Shown in pieces: positions 36,010 through 48,554 of a DNA stretch of 64,000 nt. Numbering within the stretch: position 1 is the stretch's first letter; each line of letters starts with the position of its first letter. The stretch comes from Trichinella spiralis (lineage: Eukaryota; Nematoda; Enoplea; Trichinellida; Trichinellidae). The position numbers and the translations under genes are program-made. The DNA lies in NCBI GenBank assembly GCA_000181795.3, contig CM012954.1, positions 13,345,630-13,409,629 of the forward strand, given 5' to 3'. The notes under the pieces were generated by a model, which saw only the letters and a list, made by a program, of their open reading frames with translations, was not told the DNA's origin and made no database searches.

Positions 36010-37236
36010 TCAATTGGACTCTTTTGGAGTGTAAGTCCATTTTCGGTCAAAATTTTGCTTGAAACCGCATTTCAGCATGCAATAAGCAACAAGCTCGTCC
36101 TGCAAGTCGTAATTTACTACCGCGTCGCTGAGTCCTTTGACCTGCATGTCGGAAAAATAGCAGCCGGTGATACCTTCAATATCTGACGACAGCATGCAGT
36201 AGAGAGGTGTTTGAATTGCATCTTCCTCAGTTTTCGAGATGTACCAAAGCAAAGGATACAGAATATATTTCACTGGAAGTGCACTTATAAGCGGTAAATG
36301 GTGCAACATTTGGTCGAACGTCACCCCCGGATTGCAGACGTTCAACGTGACAGTATTTTCATTTCGCAAAGACCGTGCACGTCCAACTGCATACAAAACC
36401 TATCGATAATTTTTAACAATTACAACAAAACAAAACAAAACAGTAAACACCAACTGAAACCCACTTGTGCAAATCTGCTTTCAGCATGAGTATTTAATGG
36501 TTGGTAATTTGCTTCACTATCAATGTTAATTTTTTTCAAATTGAACCGTTTCACCAATCGATTCACTCTGGAACTGACCAAAAGCACCCTAGCAGATGTT
36601 GACTTTTCCAACAAAGGCATCAAACGTTCTGTCAACAACACTTGTACAAGAACGTTTGCCTGCCAAGTATATTCATTATTATCTTCTGTCAACAAAAACG
36701 TCGGCCAATTGACAACCGAATCGTTGTGCACTATACCATCAATCACATTTTCATGTTGCATGATTTTGTCGATAAATTCGTTGCAAATTCTCATACTGCT
36801 TGCATCCCACTGCAAGGGAACCATCTTATTCTTATGAAATCCTTCTTCGACAAAACTCTCGACGATCCATTTTCCATCTTCTATCGTCTTGCAGCCCATG
36901 TACACTTTTGCCCCTCAAATTTTTGAATAATGAATGCAAAAAAAAATACCATGATAAATTCTAGCAATAACATACCACGTGAAAGTAGCGCTTTCACAAG
37001 GAGCCGACCGGTCGGTTCAGTAACGCCAGTGACAACGTATACTTTACCTGCGCAGCTTTTATCTTCTACAAAACGGGGGCCTCGGAAAAAATATCTTCTG
37101 AACAAAACATAATTATTAATGACAAAAAGAACAAAACATCATTATCATCTTACCGCACGCAGTAGAGGAGAATAACTAGGAACAGAAAAGCGAACAAAAC
37201 TTCACGATTTGCCAACAAACGAAAAAGAAAGAACAT
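36010..37236 (-). CDS. Membrane-anchored short-chain dehydrogenase-like protein, probable pseudoenzyme
   Basis: Traced exons 37154-37236, 36976-37097, 36465-36913 and 36010-36399 join in phase to give 347 residues. Residues 5-28 are a hydrophobic anchor (LFAFLFLVILLYCV), as in retinol-dehydrogenase-type SDRs of the endoplasmic reticulum. The Rossmann start is kept in outline (KVYVVTGVTEPTGR) and the serine strand is present (VLLVSSRVNR). In the active-site helix, where the family has YxxSK (for example YATSKLANILY in the neighbour at 46770), this protein reads HAESRFAQVLY. The catalytic Tyr is His and the Lys is Arg. The NNAG strand also reads VHND. I infer a non-catalytic SDR, since the frame is otherwise intact and spliced normally. 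An enzyme with unusual chemistry is less likely. Confidence 0.85.
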
Positions 37237-38272
37237 ATTTGAAAATCTCGAACTCGAATTTCACGAAAACAAATATTTCACAAAAGATTTAGAAACCTTC
37301 GAACAACCACAGCACTACTGATTCGTTGAATGGGAAATGGAGTAAAATGCTTCGTCATTGTAAACCGCTCAACGGATTGTTTAAAATTTGCGAAGTATTA
37401 CACTTCAAAATTTTCTCTTTAAACTTACCACTTTAAACCGATCAATATTCTGCTTTGAAGACAATTTATTGCTAATTTCCATTACAATTATGATAAAACA
37501 TTTCTTTACATTTCCATCATGCTTGCTTCTATGAAACAGTTGAAAAACAAAGTGTAAAACAAGGCGCAGTTGTATGCACAAAAAATTTAGATAACACTGT
37601 AAACGAGATACAAAAATTCGACATGTTGATTGGAGCAATCAAAACAGAGAAAAAAAAGCAATAGGCGAGACAAAAAAATTAAATAATAGTCTCCCTGCCT
37701 TGACAATGAAGACACTGAAACTGTACATTCACTAATAACAGCTTTTCATGGAAACGTTTCGTCAATAGCAGAAATGAATAAAATTTTCACTAATCAGCAT
37801 AAATAATCAAAAAATCAATTCTGCTGACTACAAATAAAACAAAACGAGTAGCGACAGGAAAAGCCAGTACAGATGAATGAATGAAGGCAATGAACATTCC
37901 TTCAAAAGAGAAAGAATAAATCGTTCTCCATGGATCGATTGAAAATATATAATAAACAAACAAGCAAGCTAACAACAAACAAACAAACAAAAGTAGCAGT
38001 GACAGTTTGTACTTAAAAAAGGCAAAAATAAATACAGTTGGAAGTAAACTGTAAAAGAGGGAAGCTCTTCAAAGTGAACCAACAAACAGAAAAGATTTGT
38101 TTCCACTGCAACAAAATACCGGCAGTTGGAATTGGAGCAACCAAGGCATAGGAAGACGAAAAATTATTAAGAATAAATATTCCATCTAAAAAAGAAAGCA
38201 CCCCTTCTTTGTAGAGCGTTTAAAAATGGAAAATGTCCTTTTTATTTTAGCTTTCTTCTGCTTTCCGTTTTC
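37237..38272. other. AT-rich spacer, nothing recognised
   Basis: It lies between the start of the degenerate SDR and the end of the MAP4K gene, both on the minus strand. Only low-complexity open frames were found. Confidence 0.45.
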
Positions 38273-41200
38273 TCACATACTTTCGTGACCACTCAAAATG
38301 TACAAATTCACCGCATTCTGATTATCTGACTGAGTTGAATCTACTTGGCGATGAGATTCCAGCACAATCAATCTGTCAAAAAGAAGATTAAACTCTCAAA
38401 AATAACTAAACTACAGTACAGTACAGTATCGTATACAGTACGCTATAAAATCTCACCTATCCGAACCAATGACTCTGTACTCTTGAGACTTGTCTTCAAT
38501 ATCTTGAGTAATCTAAAAAACAAAAAAAAACAAAACATAGTTCTCTTTTTTTAATGAATGATAAAAAAAGAAACCTTGCTGTCAATGAAGCTGCGACCCT
38601 GCATGCCATATTTGTGAAAAGCTAGCACACTATCTGATAAACATACTAAGAAAATAGTAAACGATCTTAATTGCAAGTAAAATGCATTAAACAACTGCTT
38701 TATATATGTATATTATTACCGATGCGTTCAATTTTGAATGGAAATTCAAATTCTGCAGGTGCGTATCGACTCGACTTCAATTTCCCCTTGAAATTCACGA
38801 GTTTAACTTTATCTAAAAAGCGAAGAAAAAAACAACAACATGACTTTTTATTAAAAGAATATTAATTTTTACCTCCATGCGCAACCAGTACGACGTCTTT
38901 TTGCAATTGCTGAACTGCACTGACATCAAGCAATGGTAAATCTGTTCAAAGATAAAACATTACAAATGAAAACCAATATTATGATCCACAAAAAGCATAC
39001 TTAAAAGATGGGGTTTGGAAAATGAAGTTTCTGTAATGTTCAAATCGATATAATCAAAAACAACATGTTTTCCGCTTGGTCTATAAAAAAATCTTCAAAG
39101 AAAAATAGAAAAAAATTTTCAATTTTTCATCCCTACTCTGCTCGAACACCGCAACATACTACCGGATATTGATGCTCAACAGGAATAAACATTTCAAATA
39201 CTGGGATCAGAGAAGGCATCGTACATTCAACAAGCTGAAATTTTAAACAAATAAACGCAGTGCATAAGAATGAGAATAAATTATTATTAATTTACCTTAA
39301 TTCGAAGAAATTTTTGCAACGGTTCATACCATTGCATCAACAGGATACCAGTGGAAATAGCTACGGCCAGAAAGCGATGACCGTGGAATGGATTCAACGC
39401 GACACAACATCTTGTGCAGCCTTTGGTATTCGCTACACGACATGAGATCGCCAATCGCCGGGGCAAAATCTTTGCCGGCAATCTGTCCAACGGTAAACTG
39501 GACAATCGATTGGTCAAATTCGCACTGTGCAAACTTATCAAACTATGTCTATACAAGTGTGTAGTTCTTCCTTGAAAAACAAAGAGAAAAAAAACCATAT
39601 ATTACATACATAAATCTTCGTAAATAATAATACGAAATATCCATTGTTGTCTACCTTGAATTGCCATCAACGTGTCCTTGTAAACGTACATCCAAGAACA
39701 AGGTCGGAAACAGATCTACAAACATGAGCACGTAATTTTGAAGTGAATAAAAAAATGAAACTGTCTCACAGTTGAATGAAAAAAATATTTACTCGTCTCA
39801 ATGTAGCTTCGTGCAGTTTGTTCAAATTCAACGAATAAATTCCTTCACTTGCACCGATCAAGATGTGCTGCTCTTTGGTCTCGGAATGGATCCAACTAGC
39901 GGAACATTGGATATTGAGAGGACATTGATTGAAAATTTTCGAAAAACAAGCACCCATCACAACCTTTGGCGTTGGTGGCAAGCCAAATGCCGACTGACGC
40001 ACATTAGCTCGACTACGGTGTTCTTTGGAACGACGTCGGTCCGGTGGAACTGGAGGCAAGTAAGATTCGGAATCACTTCCACTAGAACTATAACAACCTT
40101 GCAATTGTACTGTTTCCTCATCGCCCAACAGTAAACGATTCAACGTATGGCCTAAAAGCTAAATCAGACAATCAAAACAAAACAAAACAAAAATTATAAT
40201 ATGCAATTAATTAATCCATGCTTCATTTTTTAATTTACCAAATCTGGAGGTGTTCCACTGCCGTTCACTTGCAACGTTTGCCCTTCATCGTATCGTGCAT
40301 TTGTCAAAGTAGCATCACTAGTTGTCGGTTGTTTCTGCTGCTCGTCGATCTGTGCTTTCTTGTTCCGGTCTCGCCCGACGCTTCAGAAAAAAAAATTTGT
40401 TTTTTTTACATTACAATAAAATATATTTTCCCTAGATAAAACTTACTGACGAGCAGCATTGGCTTGTCGATCGTCACTTGAGCATCGGTCCACGATGCCC
40501 CAGCGCCGCAAAATATCGCTGATGCTTTCAGTTTCCTGAACTGAAAACGGTGAATCAATCACCGGAACCGGCTTGCAATTATTCTGCGTCGACACACCTG
40601 CAAATTAAAATTTCATATTACAAAAATAAAAAATCAAATATACGTTTCGTTTCTGTTTATGAAGTTTACAATATTAAAATTATGATAATCATACTTGGAC
40701 GAATTCGATTCACAGCTTCAGGCTGTACAGAACTGGACCGTTTGGAGTGAATTTCCTTCGGTGCTCGACTTGGTCCTGGTTCGTCGTCTTCCAATTCATA
40801 ATTCTGCACCTCTGCTGTGGATGTTTGACCAGAATTGTTCACTCGATCAAGCAAATCCCTGGTCAGCCGATTTGTCAATTTTCCTTGCAAGAACGGCGAA
40901 TACTACAACAATCAATACACAAAATATTCAAATACAACTTTACCTCATAAACTAAAATATACTGTGAGTAATTTTTCCGGTGTTGGGCGTTTTTTGGGAT
41001 TTTTTGTCAACGACTGCTTGACAAATTCGTGAAAAGCCGGCGACCAACGGATCTTGTCACGCAGTGAAGGTGGCTTGTAGTTCGGCTTGGACATCAAAAC
41101 CAAAACACGCATTGGATGCAGATCGAACAGTGGCGGTTGCAATTCTGCCAACTCGATTGCTGTGATTCCAACTGCCCAAACATCGCACAACTGATTGTAT

Positions 41201-43117
41201 CCACCTTTGCGCTCAACGGCTGCAACTTCTGGAGCCATCCTGAATAAAAATTAAAATCATAAACATGCGAGCAATAATTATCTTTTTGAAAAATTCATCA
41301 CCAATATGGGGTGCCGATAAATGATCGCCGCTTGCTAATTGTGGCAGTAATCTGGGCTGCAACGCCAAAATCCGCTTCAAAAATATAAAAATACAAATTA
41401 CATCCTCATTCATTTATTCAGCATAAAAAAAATTATACTCACCTAATTTAACATCTCCATTTTCAGTGAGCAAAATGTTGGCACCCTAATAAATTGAGTT
41501 AATTCAATTCAATTCAATTCAGTTGAACTAATTCGATTCAAATAAATATAATTATAAACAATATAAAGATTGAAACAAACCTTTATATCTCTGTGTATTT
41601 TCCCCATACCGTGCAGATATTGTAAGCCTTTCAAAGTTTCACGACAAACGAACGCAATTTGAAGCTCTTGCAAAGGACCCGTCACTGAAATGAAAAATTA
41701 TACTTCAGACAACAATCACTTAGAAGGATAAGGGCAAAAAAATTTCCCCACTGTGATAAATATCTTGAAGTGAACCGCCGCTACAATATTCCATCACTAT
41801 CCAAAGTTTATCTCTTCTAAAATTGAAAAAAAATTAATTTTTTTAAATTAATGAAATCAAATTACAACTGACCGAAGATAGCTGTTATAATAAGCAATAA
41901 TATTAGGATTTTTGCATTCTTTCATCATAACAATTTCCTGTTGAATGACAGAAAAATCATCGCCTAAAAAGAATCAATCAATTTAGTGGAAAAGATCAAA
42001 AACATCGGCAACAACGAATGATGGATGAATGTGATGAAGAGAAGCGCACATTTGCACAAGGGGATTTGAGCAATTGAAGAATATATAAATATAATTCACT
42101 GGACAAGTAATGACACTTTTATTTGATTTAAAAGTTTGCCGATGAATTGTTATTCTGAAATTTGAAAAACCCACTCGTCGTTGCCATTCAAAAGCTTGAC
42201 AATATGGCAAACAAAGAAGCCCAGCTTGACCAACAAAATTACACCATTTTTAAGAATCAATCAAACAGCACTGGATAATGCAAAAATTCTGGATTAAAAC
42301 GGACAACTGTTATGTAAAAAAGTTCTCCATTCTTCAACTCATATCACACACAGTGGACACTAATCGTCTATCGATTGTTGGCCAATAAGTTTCAACAACA
42401 ACAATAATAATAATAAATATATATTGATAAAATAATTTTAATATTGACGAACAATTTAAATAATTTCCACATGATTTTACTATTAAAAGAACTCAAGAGA
42501 AAAAAATTTACAAAATAAACCGTATACCGAAATTATATGATAATGTTTAGTATTTAAGTTATGTCCTTTTTTCGTTATTTAAATAAGCTTATGATTAATA
42601 ATTTAAAACGAAACTCTGAAAACAGCTGACGACATGACCAGCTGCTACGTCAGACTAAGCCGTTCGTCAGAAGTATCAATAAATAACTCATCAATTCAAA
42701 TAACACATCTATACTACTCCAATGCATTAGCTAATATATTAATTTCAATTCTCGAAATATTGAAATAATAATAATAATAACAACAACAGTACAATAAAAT
42801 TTGTACTGAAGATTTTAAATTTAATCAAATAAATGATCATAATAAAAAAATAATTTCTTCAAATGTATTCCAAATTGGATATGAAAAATTCTTACCTGGT
42901 TCTAATTTGATCACCTTGACGGCGGCAAATTCTCCGGATACAATATGCCTTGCCTAAAAATTTTTATTAAAATCGAACATTATCAATTCAGTATTACAGC
43001 AATTTGACAGTTTTTTGAAAAATAATTAATTACCTTGTACACAGCTCCGTACGTGCCACTGCCAACCCGTTGCAATAGTTCATAATCATCGCTCGGATTG
43101 CGACGGTTAAAATCCAT
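38273..43117 (-). CDS. MAP4K3: MAP4K3/5-type germinal-centre kinase with CNH domain (spliced)
   Basis: MAP4Ks are Ste20-family Ser/Thr kinases that activate JNK cascades and, for MAP4K3, amino-acid signalling to TORC1. The start is ATG 43117 ([19 protein letters not shown]). Kinase motifs are complete: Gly loop [13 protein letters not shown] lysine in [12 protein letters not shown], catalytic loop HRDIKGANILL, DFG, and activation segment [20 protein letters not shown]. The kinase domain ends with [16 protein letters not shown] proline/Ser-rich linker follows. The CNH domain begins at [20 protein letters not shown] near 40010 and runs to the C-terminal [11 protein letters not shown], with the stop at 38273-38275. 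A ~930-bp intron (about 41967-42893) is empty. The symbol is by best resemblance to MAP4K3; MAP4K5 is close, and nematode orthologues are called gck-2. Confidence 0.92.
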
Positions 43118-45826
43118 CACGCACCGCCTATATACTCACCGGCACAAATACAAAGTTCCTATTAATAACTAAAAATAAAATAAAAAAATAGAGAAAATAT
43201 TAAGTAAAATTTTTGAAATAAATTCTTCAAATTCTCCAAGTAAAATGAGAAAAATTTCATTGGAAAATGTTAAATGAAGCAAAACTGCTTCGTACTGATC
43301 ATGCAATGCTAATAATTTTCCCTTTTCCCTTCTCATCCGTGGAACATACGCAAGCTGTTCAACTGAATTGAAATGAAAATTGCTGAAACTGGCATGACAA
43401 TTCATTCAGTTGTGCCAAACCAAAGCACGTCAAAGTGCTTCTTCACATGTTGGCCGAAACAGAAAGGCAACATCAGATACTAATTATCGATCAGAGAAAA
43501 GCATTGGAAAGTGATCGGCAGGAAAACAGCCAGCCAACCAGGCAGCTAGCCAGCTAACCTCCCCCCTCCCTCCACTACCACCACCACCACCACAAAAATC
43601 CCTTTCACCAGGGATACAATTAAACGATGAAATAATTTTCCAAGTTCATTTTCAACGATTTCAGTGGGCAATGTTGATTTTAAAATTGAACAAAAAAAAC
43701 TGTAACTATCAAATATTATCATCATGAGCATAAGCTGAAAACGAGAAGAAAAATATATCACGCAAAATGCAGTCAATAAAAAATGAAAAGCAGTTAAATT
43801 TTGTTTTTTGAAATTAACTAAAATAACAATGAACAGAGAGAAATGTGTGATTTGAAAAAGCACTTCTATTTCCGTGATTAGGAAAACGACGCAAAATGGC
43901 AAGGAAGAAGGAAGTTAATTCTTTCTTCAAACTAGAACGTTTGCTTTCATTCTCCATTTCAGTTGCTGTTTTTTTACATTACTATTATTCAATGCCGCTT
44001 AAAAAATGATGAAAAATCTTTACTTGTTCCACAGATTGATCGCGTTAATAAAAATAAATTATGCTGTTGTCTTTTAGGGTGATGCATGATAATCAATAGA
44101 AGTCAAAGGTGAACTGCCGAGAAATAAGCGTGTGAAGCAGTGCTTTGGCGCTTTACGCGTTGAAAAACTATTGCAGCACAAAAAGATTCATCAGACTTTG
44201 TTAAATATCCGCCAGCCAACGTCAATTCTTGAAACCCTATCAGAAATGCAACATCCTAATAAATCTATCAAGTGAACAACGTCTCTTGAGGCATGCGTTG
44301 CACAAATGTCGACCACTGCTCAAAAAGCAATTAGCAAACGCAGATGATCTACATTTCCCGCTTAACTTACATAATTCTATGAACACGTAAACAAATCATC
44401 TATTGTAATTATGCATGAAAAAAAACTTTAAAATGTGTGATAAATTGATAAAAGAATGTAGAAAAATTTAACTATTTAGCTTAGTTTCAAAATTGCTAAA
44501 AATGCGTCAAGAACTAGATACTGCGTTTTGCATACAACGGTTATTAACAAGTATTAGCTTTGAATAAATTAATATTTTAATATCAGCTGAAATAAATTTT
44601 AAATTTAAAAATAAACAAACATATTTTGAATTTGAACCTGAACGCTATTTACTATAACCATTTACTACTAGTTTACTGAAACTAAGTTTTATCAGAATTT
44701 AATAACCTATAAATTCCTTTATTAACCTGTAAAAACACTGTTTTATTAACCGTAAAAGTAAACATTCGCCACAATTCATCATAAAATAAAACAGCTGACT
44801 GTTATTTAATGTAACAAACTAAAGTGTATAAACATTGTTATGATCATTGCTTACAAGGTCAAACGCTGCCCGTAAACAACATGCAAACGGTTGATCATAT
44901 TATTCTGCAAAAAAAAACGACACGTATTCGTGAAAAATCACAAATAAAAAACACTTGATAAGATTTGAAAATAAAATCTCATCGTCAGGTGACAAAGGCA
45001 ATTTAAGCTATCAGTTTCAAGTGTATCAAAAAATTATCGAAAACGTAAACCAAATTCAATGTACAGCTATCAAATTGAAAAAAAAGAATCAAACGTGTGT
45101 CGTATAAACACTGCCATTATATGAGTCATCGTCAGTGAACGCATTTAAAAATGCCAAGAGTGCGCTGAATCAATAAAACAATCAACAAACCATTTGTGGG
45201 TCTGACAAGACATCTATCATCATGCAGTAGTGCGGCTGTTACAAATATAACTCAAAAAGACATTAAACATCCAGTTAAAAAAGGCGCAGCGATTTAAGAA
45301 ATGCAAGTTAAACGCAGCTGAACATTTTGGAACATTCAAGAACATGTTTGCATATCTTTTATTCTGATTCTACTATTCATATATATATATATTTAAACAG
45401 TCAAATTGAAACATCGAACGGCAAACAAAAGAACTCAACTACGAAGACGAACAAACTATTTATCAGCATAGAAAAAACTGCCCATTTAAAACAAAAATGT
45501 GCATGTATCATCATAAAGTTAATTCAACAACGAAAGATACACAGAGTGAATTGTCTGACACAAAAATATTTCTAGCACAAAATAGTAATAATTCATTCAC
45601 TTACCCATTTTCGAAAAACATAAGAATTCAGCCATTCATCTGAATCATTCTTTAAAACTACTGTATTTAAGAACGTAATAACATAGCACCAGAATCGACA
45701 GCACAAATGAAATAACTGATTTCCACTACAGTATGAAATTTACTTTTCAAATACAAACTTGATTTTTTTTGGTTTTGAGTACTGTAAGAAGTAGCAAAGT
45801 GAACTCAATATTCTGTTCAATGAACG
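43118..45826. other. Divergent intergenic region between MAP4K and an SDR gene
   Basis: This 2.7-kb spacer holds the 5' flanks of the minus-strand kinase and the plus-strand SDR. An acceptor-like TATATAG lies about 10 nt upstream of the kinase ATG. A CCA-rich run (CCACCACCACCAC) occurs near 43580. Open frames here are low complexity and I do not call genes. Confidence 0.45.
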
Positions 45827-47137
45827 ATGAATTTCTTTAGTTTACGTACTTTGGCAGTATTATCTGCGTCGACTTTGATTTTATTATACTTTAAACGTAT
45901 AAGAGATTCTCATTTAAAAAGATGTAAAAGTAAAAAATCACTTCACGGAAAAGTGGTTCTGATAACCGGTGGCAGCTCTGGACTTGGTCAGTGTTTTTCT
46001 GCACATTTAAAATTTACATAAATTTACTATTATAACAGCATACTATTATTACCTAGTTAAAAGTGTTTATTATTTTGTGCTACTGAAAACGATGCTCTGA
46101 ACTGTGCATACACTGTTAAATTTGTATATTTGCATGGCTTATTTATATATTAAATAAATGTTATATTAAAGGCTGTTTGTATTTGTTATATAAAGGCTGG
46201 TAGATAAAATCTCTCATAGAATACACATTCAATCAATATAGACATTTTAAAATTAGTTCTAATTGCTGATTCATTTGAATTGAACATTCATTTCAAATAA
46301 ATGAAAGCTTTTCGTTTAGGACGTCAGTTGGCCATAGAGATGGTGAATCGCGGTGCAACAACAGTCATAGCATCACCAACTGAAATTCGAGGTCGCAGGG
46401 CAGTCGACTACATAGTATCGAATTCTAGTTGTTCAACACCGAAAATTACTTGGCTTCCTTTAGATTTAGCTTCTAAAGATTCTTTAAAAAAGTTTTTCTA
46501 TAACTTTTGCCGCCAATTTACACATTTAGATATTTTAATTAACAACGCCGGCGTAATGTTTTGGCCATATGACGTGACTAGTTATGGAGTGGAATATCAT
46601 TTGGGTGTTAATCACATCGGTCCGTGTTACTTGACAAAATTATTCTCAGATATGTTGAAGCAGTCCAAGTCGGCCAAAGTGATTTTCATATCATCGGGCA
46701 AATACAAGAGCGCGCAACTGCCGATCAATATGGAAACTCCTTCTCCAGAAGAGTACAACATGCACAAGCAATATGCGACAAGCAAACTTGCGAATATTTT
46801 GTACGCGATGGCGTTGGACAAGCAATTCGAAAGTTCAAAGGTGCCGATCAAAGTATTTTCAGTTCGACCGGGCTTTATCCGAAATACCGAATTAGGCAGA
46901 CGCATCAATGGATTTCTGATCCTTTTATCCTTTCCGTTCATATGGTACTATTCCATCACAGCAAAACAAGCTTCTCAGACAGTTTTACACTGCTGTCTTG
47001 AAGACGATATACCGTCTGGTAAATTGTACTTCAATTGCGAACTAGACACAGATGGAGAACTGCTCTCAGAGGAGAACATGCGTAATGTTGCTCGTAAAAC
47101 GGATGAAATCATTGAAAATGTATTTTCTGAAACTTGA
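45827..47137 (+). CDS. Retinol dehydrogenase-like SDR, intact (two exons)
   Basis: Exons 45827-45986 and 46320-47137 (donor GTCAGT, acceptor CGTTTAG) join in phase to give 325 residues. An N-terminal membrane anchor (LAVLSASTLILLYF) precedes the NAD(P)-binding motif TGGSSGLGRQLA. The DLAS, LINNAGV, FISSGKYKS and catalytic YATSK motifs are all present, so it should be an active oxidoreductase. It resembles RDH11-14-type enzymes, which interconvert retinal and retinol or related lipids at the endoplasmic reticulum. The natural substrate cannot be read from sequence. A poly(A) signal AATAAA lies at 47193-47198. The gene is convergent with RPL19, only 215 bp away. Confidence 0.9.
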
Positions 47138-47352
47138 ACAAACATTACACGCTTCTTTCTTTATATAAAATTAATGATAAGTATGCTAAACAAATAAAAA
47201 ATTAAATATGTTGTGTTCACACTTTCAACGCATCGTAATTGTTTCATTATTGATAAAAACAAAAGATAAAATGTTTCAAACCATCACAAGCCATTTTATT
47301 AGAATCAAGCAACACCGCATTTGAAATACAATATCTGGGCCGTAAACACAGT

Positions 47353-48554
47353 TTATTCCTTTCTCTCGGTTTCTGCAGGTCTCGGTCTACCGTGCATTTC
47401 TGCCCTTTTCATTTTCAAACGTTCTTCTCGACGCTTACGTGCTTCTTTATTTTTCAGACGACGAGCTTCTGCTTGATCACTACAACAAACACATTCAGTA
47501 TTTGAAATATATAATGAAATGTTATAGTGAATGAATTTAAAAAAAATTATTTTTGCATACGAAAGAGCCTTTGCTCTGAGCTTTTCAGCTTTTTTCTTGA
47601 AAATGTATTCCATCAATACACGTTTGTTCTTGAACGTGTTACCTTTAGCTTTCAGGTACAAATCTCGGTAACTGTGAAGAAATAAGAACAAAAAGTAAGC
47701 TGAACAAGTGAAAATAAATTGCATCAAATTTACAGATGCTTGTCAATCTTTTTCGCTTCACGATATTTTCGCAACAGTCGGCGCAAAACTCGAATACGAC
47801 GAATCCAAAGAACCTTTGACGGCATTCTTGCATTCGCTGTACCCCTGCGCTTACCGATGCCCATGTGTCGTCCCTAAGTGTGCAAGCAGAAAAAAAGCAA
47901 AGCAAAATTGTACATTCTTTTAATTTATAAATTAACAACAATTACTTTTCGTCGTGCTTCAAGACGCTTACGCGTACGGGCACGAGAATGTACAGCAACT
48001 GGCTTCTTAATAATAAGACCATCTTTAACCAGCTTTCTAATATTTTGTCCTGAAATAAATACATGGTCAAAGCATAAATAGTATTGCGACAATGGAGTAT
48101 AAAATTACGAAGTAAATAAAAACTAATAACTTTTGCCAAACCATACTAAGATTCACTACATGCAATCATGTAAATATAAATAAACTGCGCGCAAAGTACT
48201 CGTGTGCTTTTTTTAATCACACCTTTGGGGCATGCAACAGAAGAAAAGCAGTGCAAATTCAACAAATGCACGTACTATAAAAAATATGAAAAGTAATATA
48301 AAACATACATACATAAATATATAGTTATATTATGTAAAAACTTCATATTTAAACACAATATAAAAAAATAAACCAATTTTACTCGAATTTGCATTGGAAA
48401 TTTCATTCGTCTCATTAGGATCCAACCAAACTTTATTCTTTCCACATTTTAGAACGATAGAGGCAAGCCTCTTTTGAAGTCGTAAGTTACTTAAATATGC
48501 AAAAGTATGATTACAGTTTGATTATTTAAAAAAAAAACAAAAAACGTACCTCAT
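47353..48554 (-). CDS. RPL19: 60S ribosomal protein L19 (spliced)
   Basis: eL19 is a structural protein of the large cytosolic ribosomal subunit and contributes to an inter-subunit bridge. The start is a five-base first coding exon (ATGAG, 48550-48554) spliced to an exon starting at 48489. Together they give [19 protein letters not shown], matching the family's [59 protein letters not shown] and [19 protein letters not shown] follow, then the long basic C-terminal helix ending ETERKE. The stop is at 47353. A very short first exon is common in ribosomal protein genes. Confidence 0.96.

Noticed and set aside
43546-43902. A 118-codon minus-strand frame upstream of the MAP4K gene
   Set aside because: Composed of Phe/Val-rich low-complexity sequence ending in a CCA-repeat translation; no domain or conservation signal visible.
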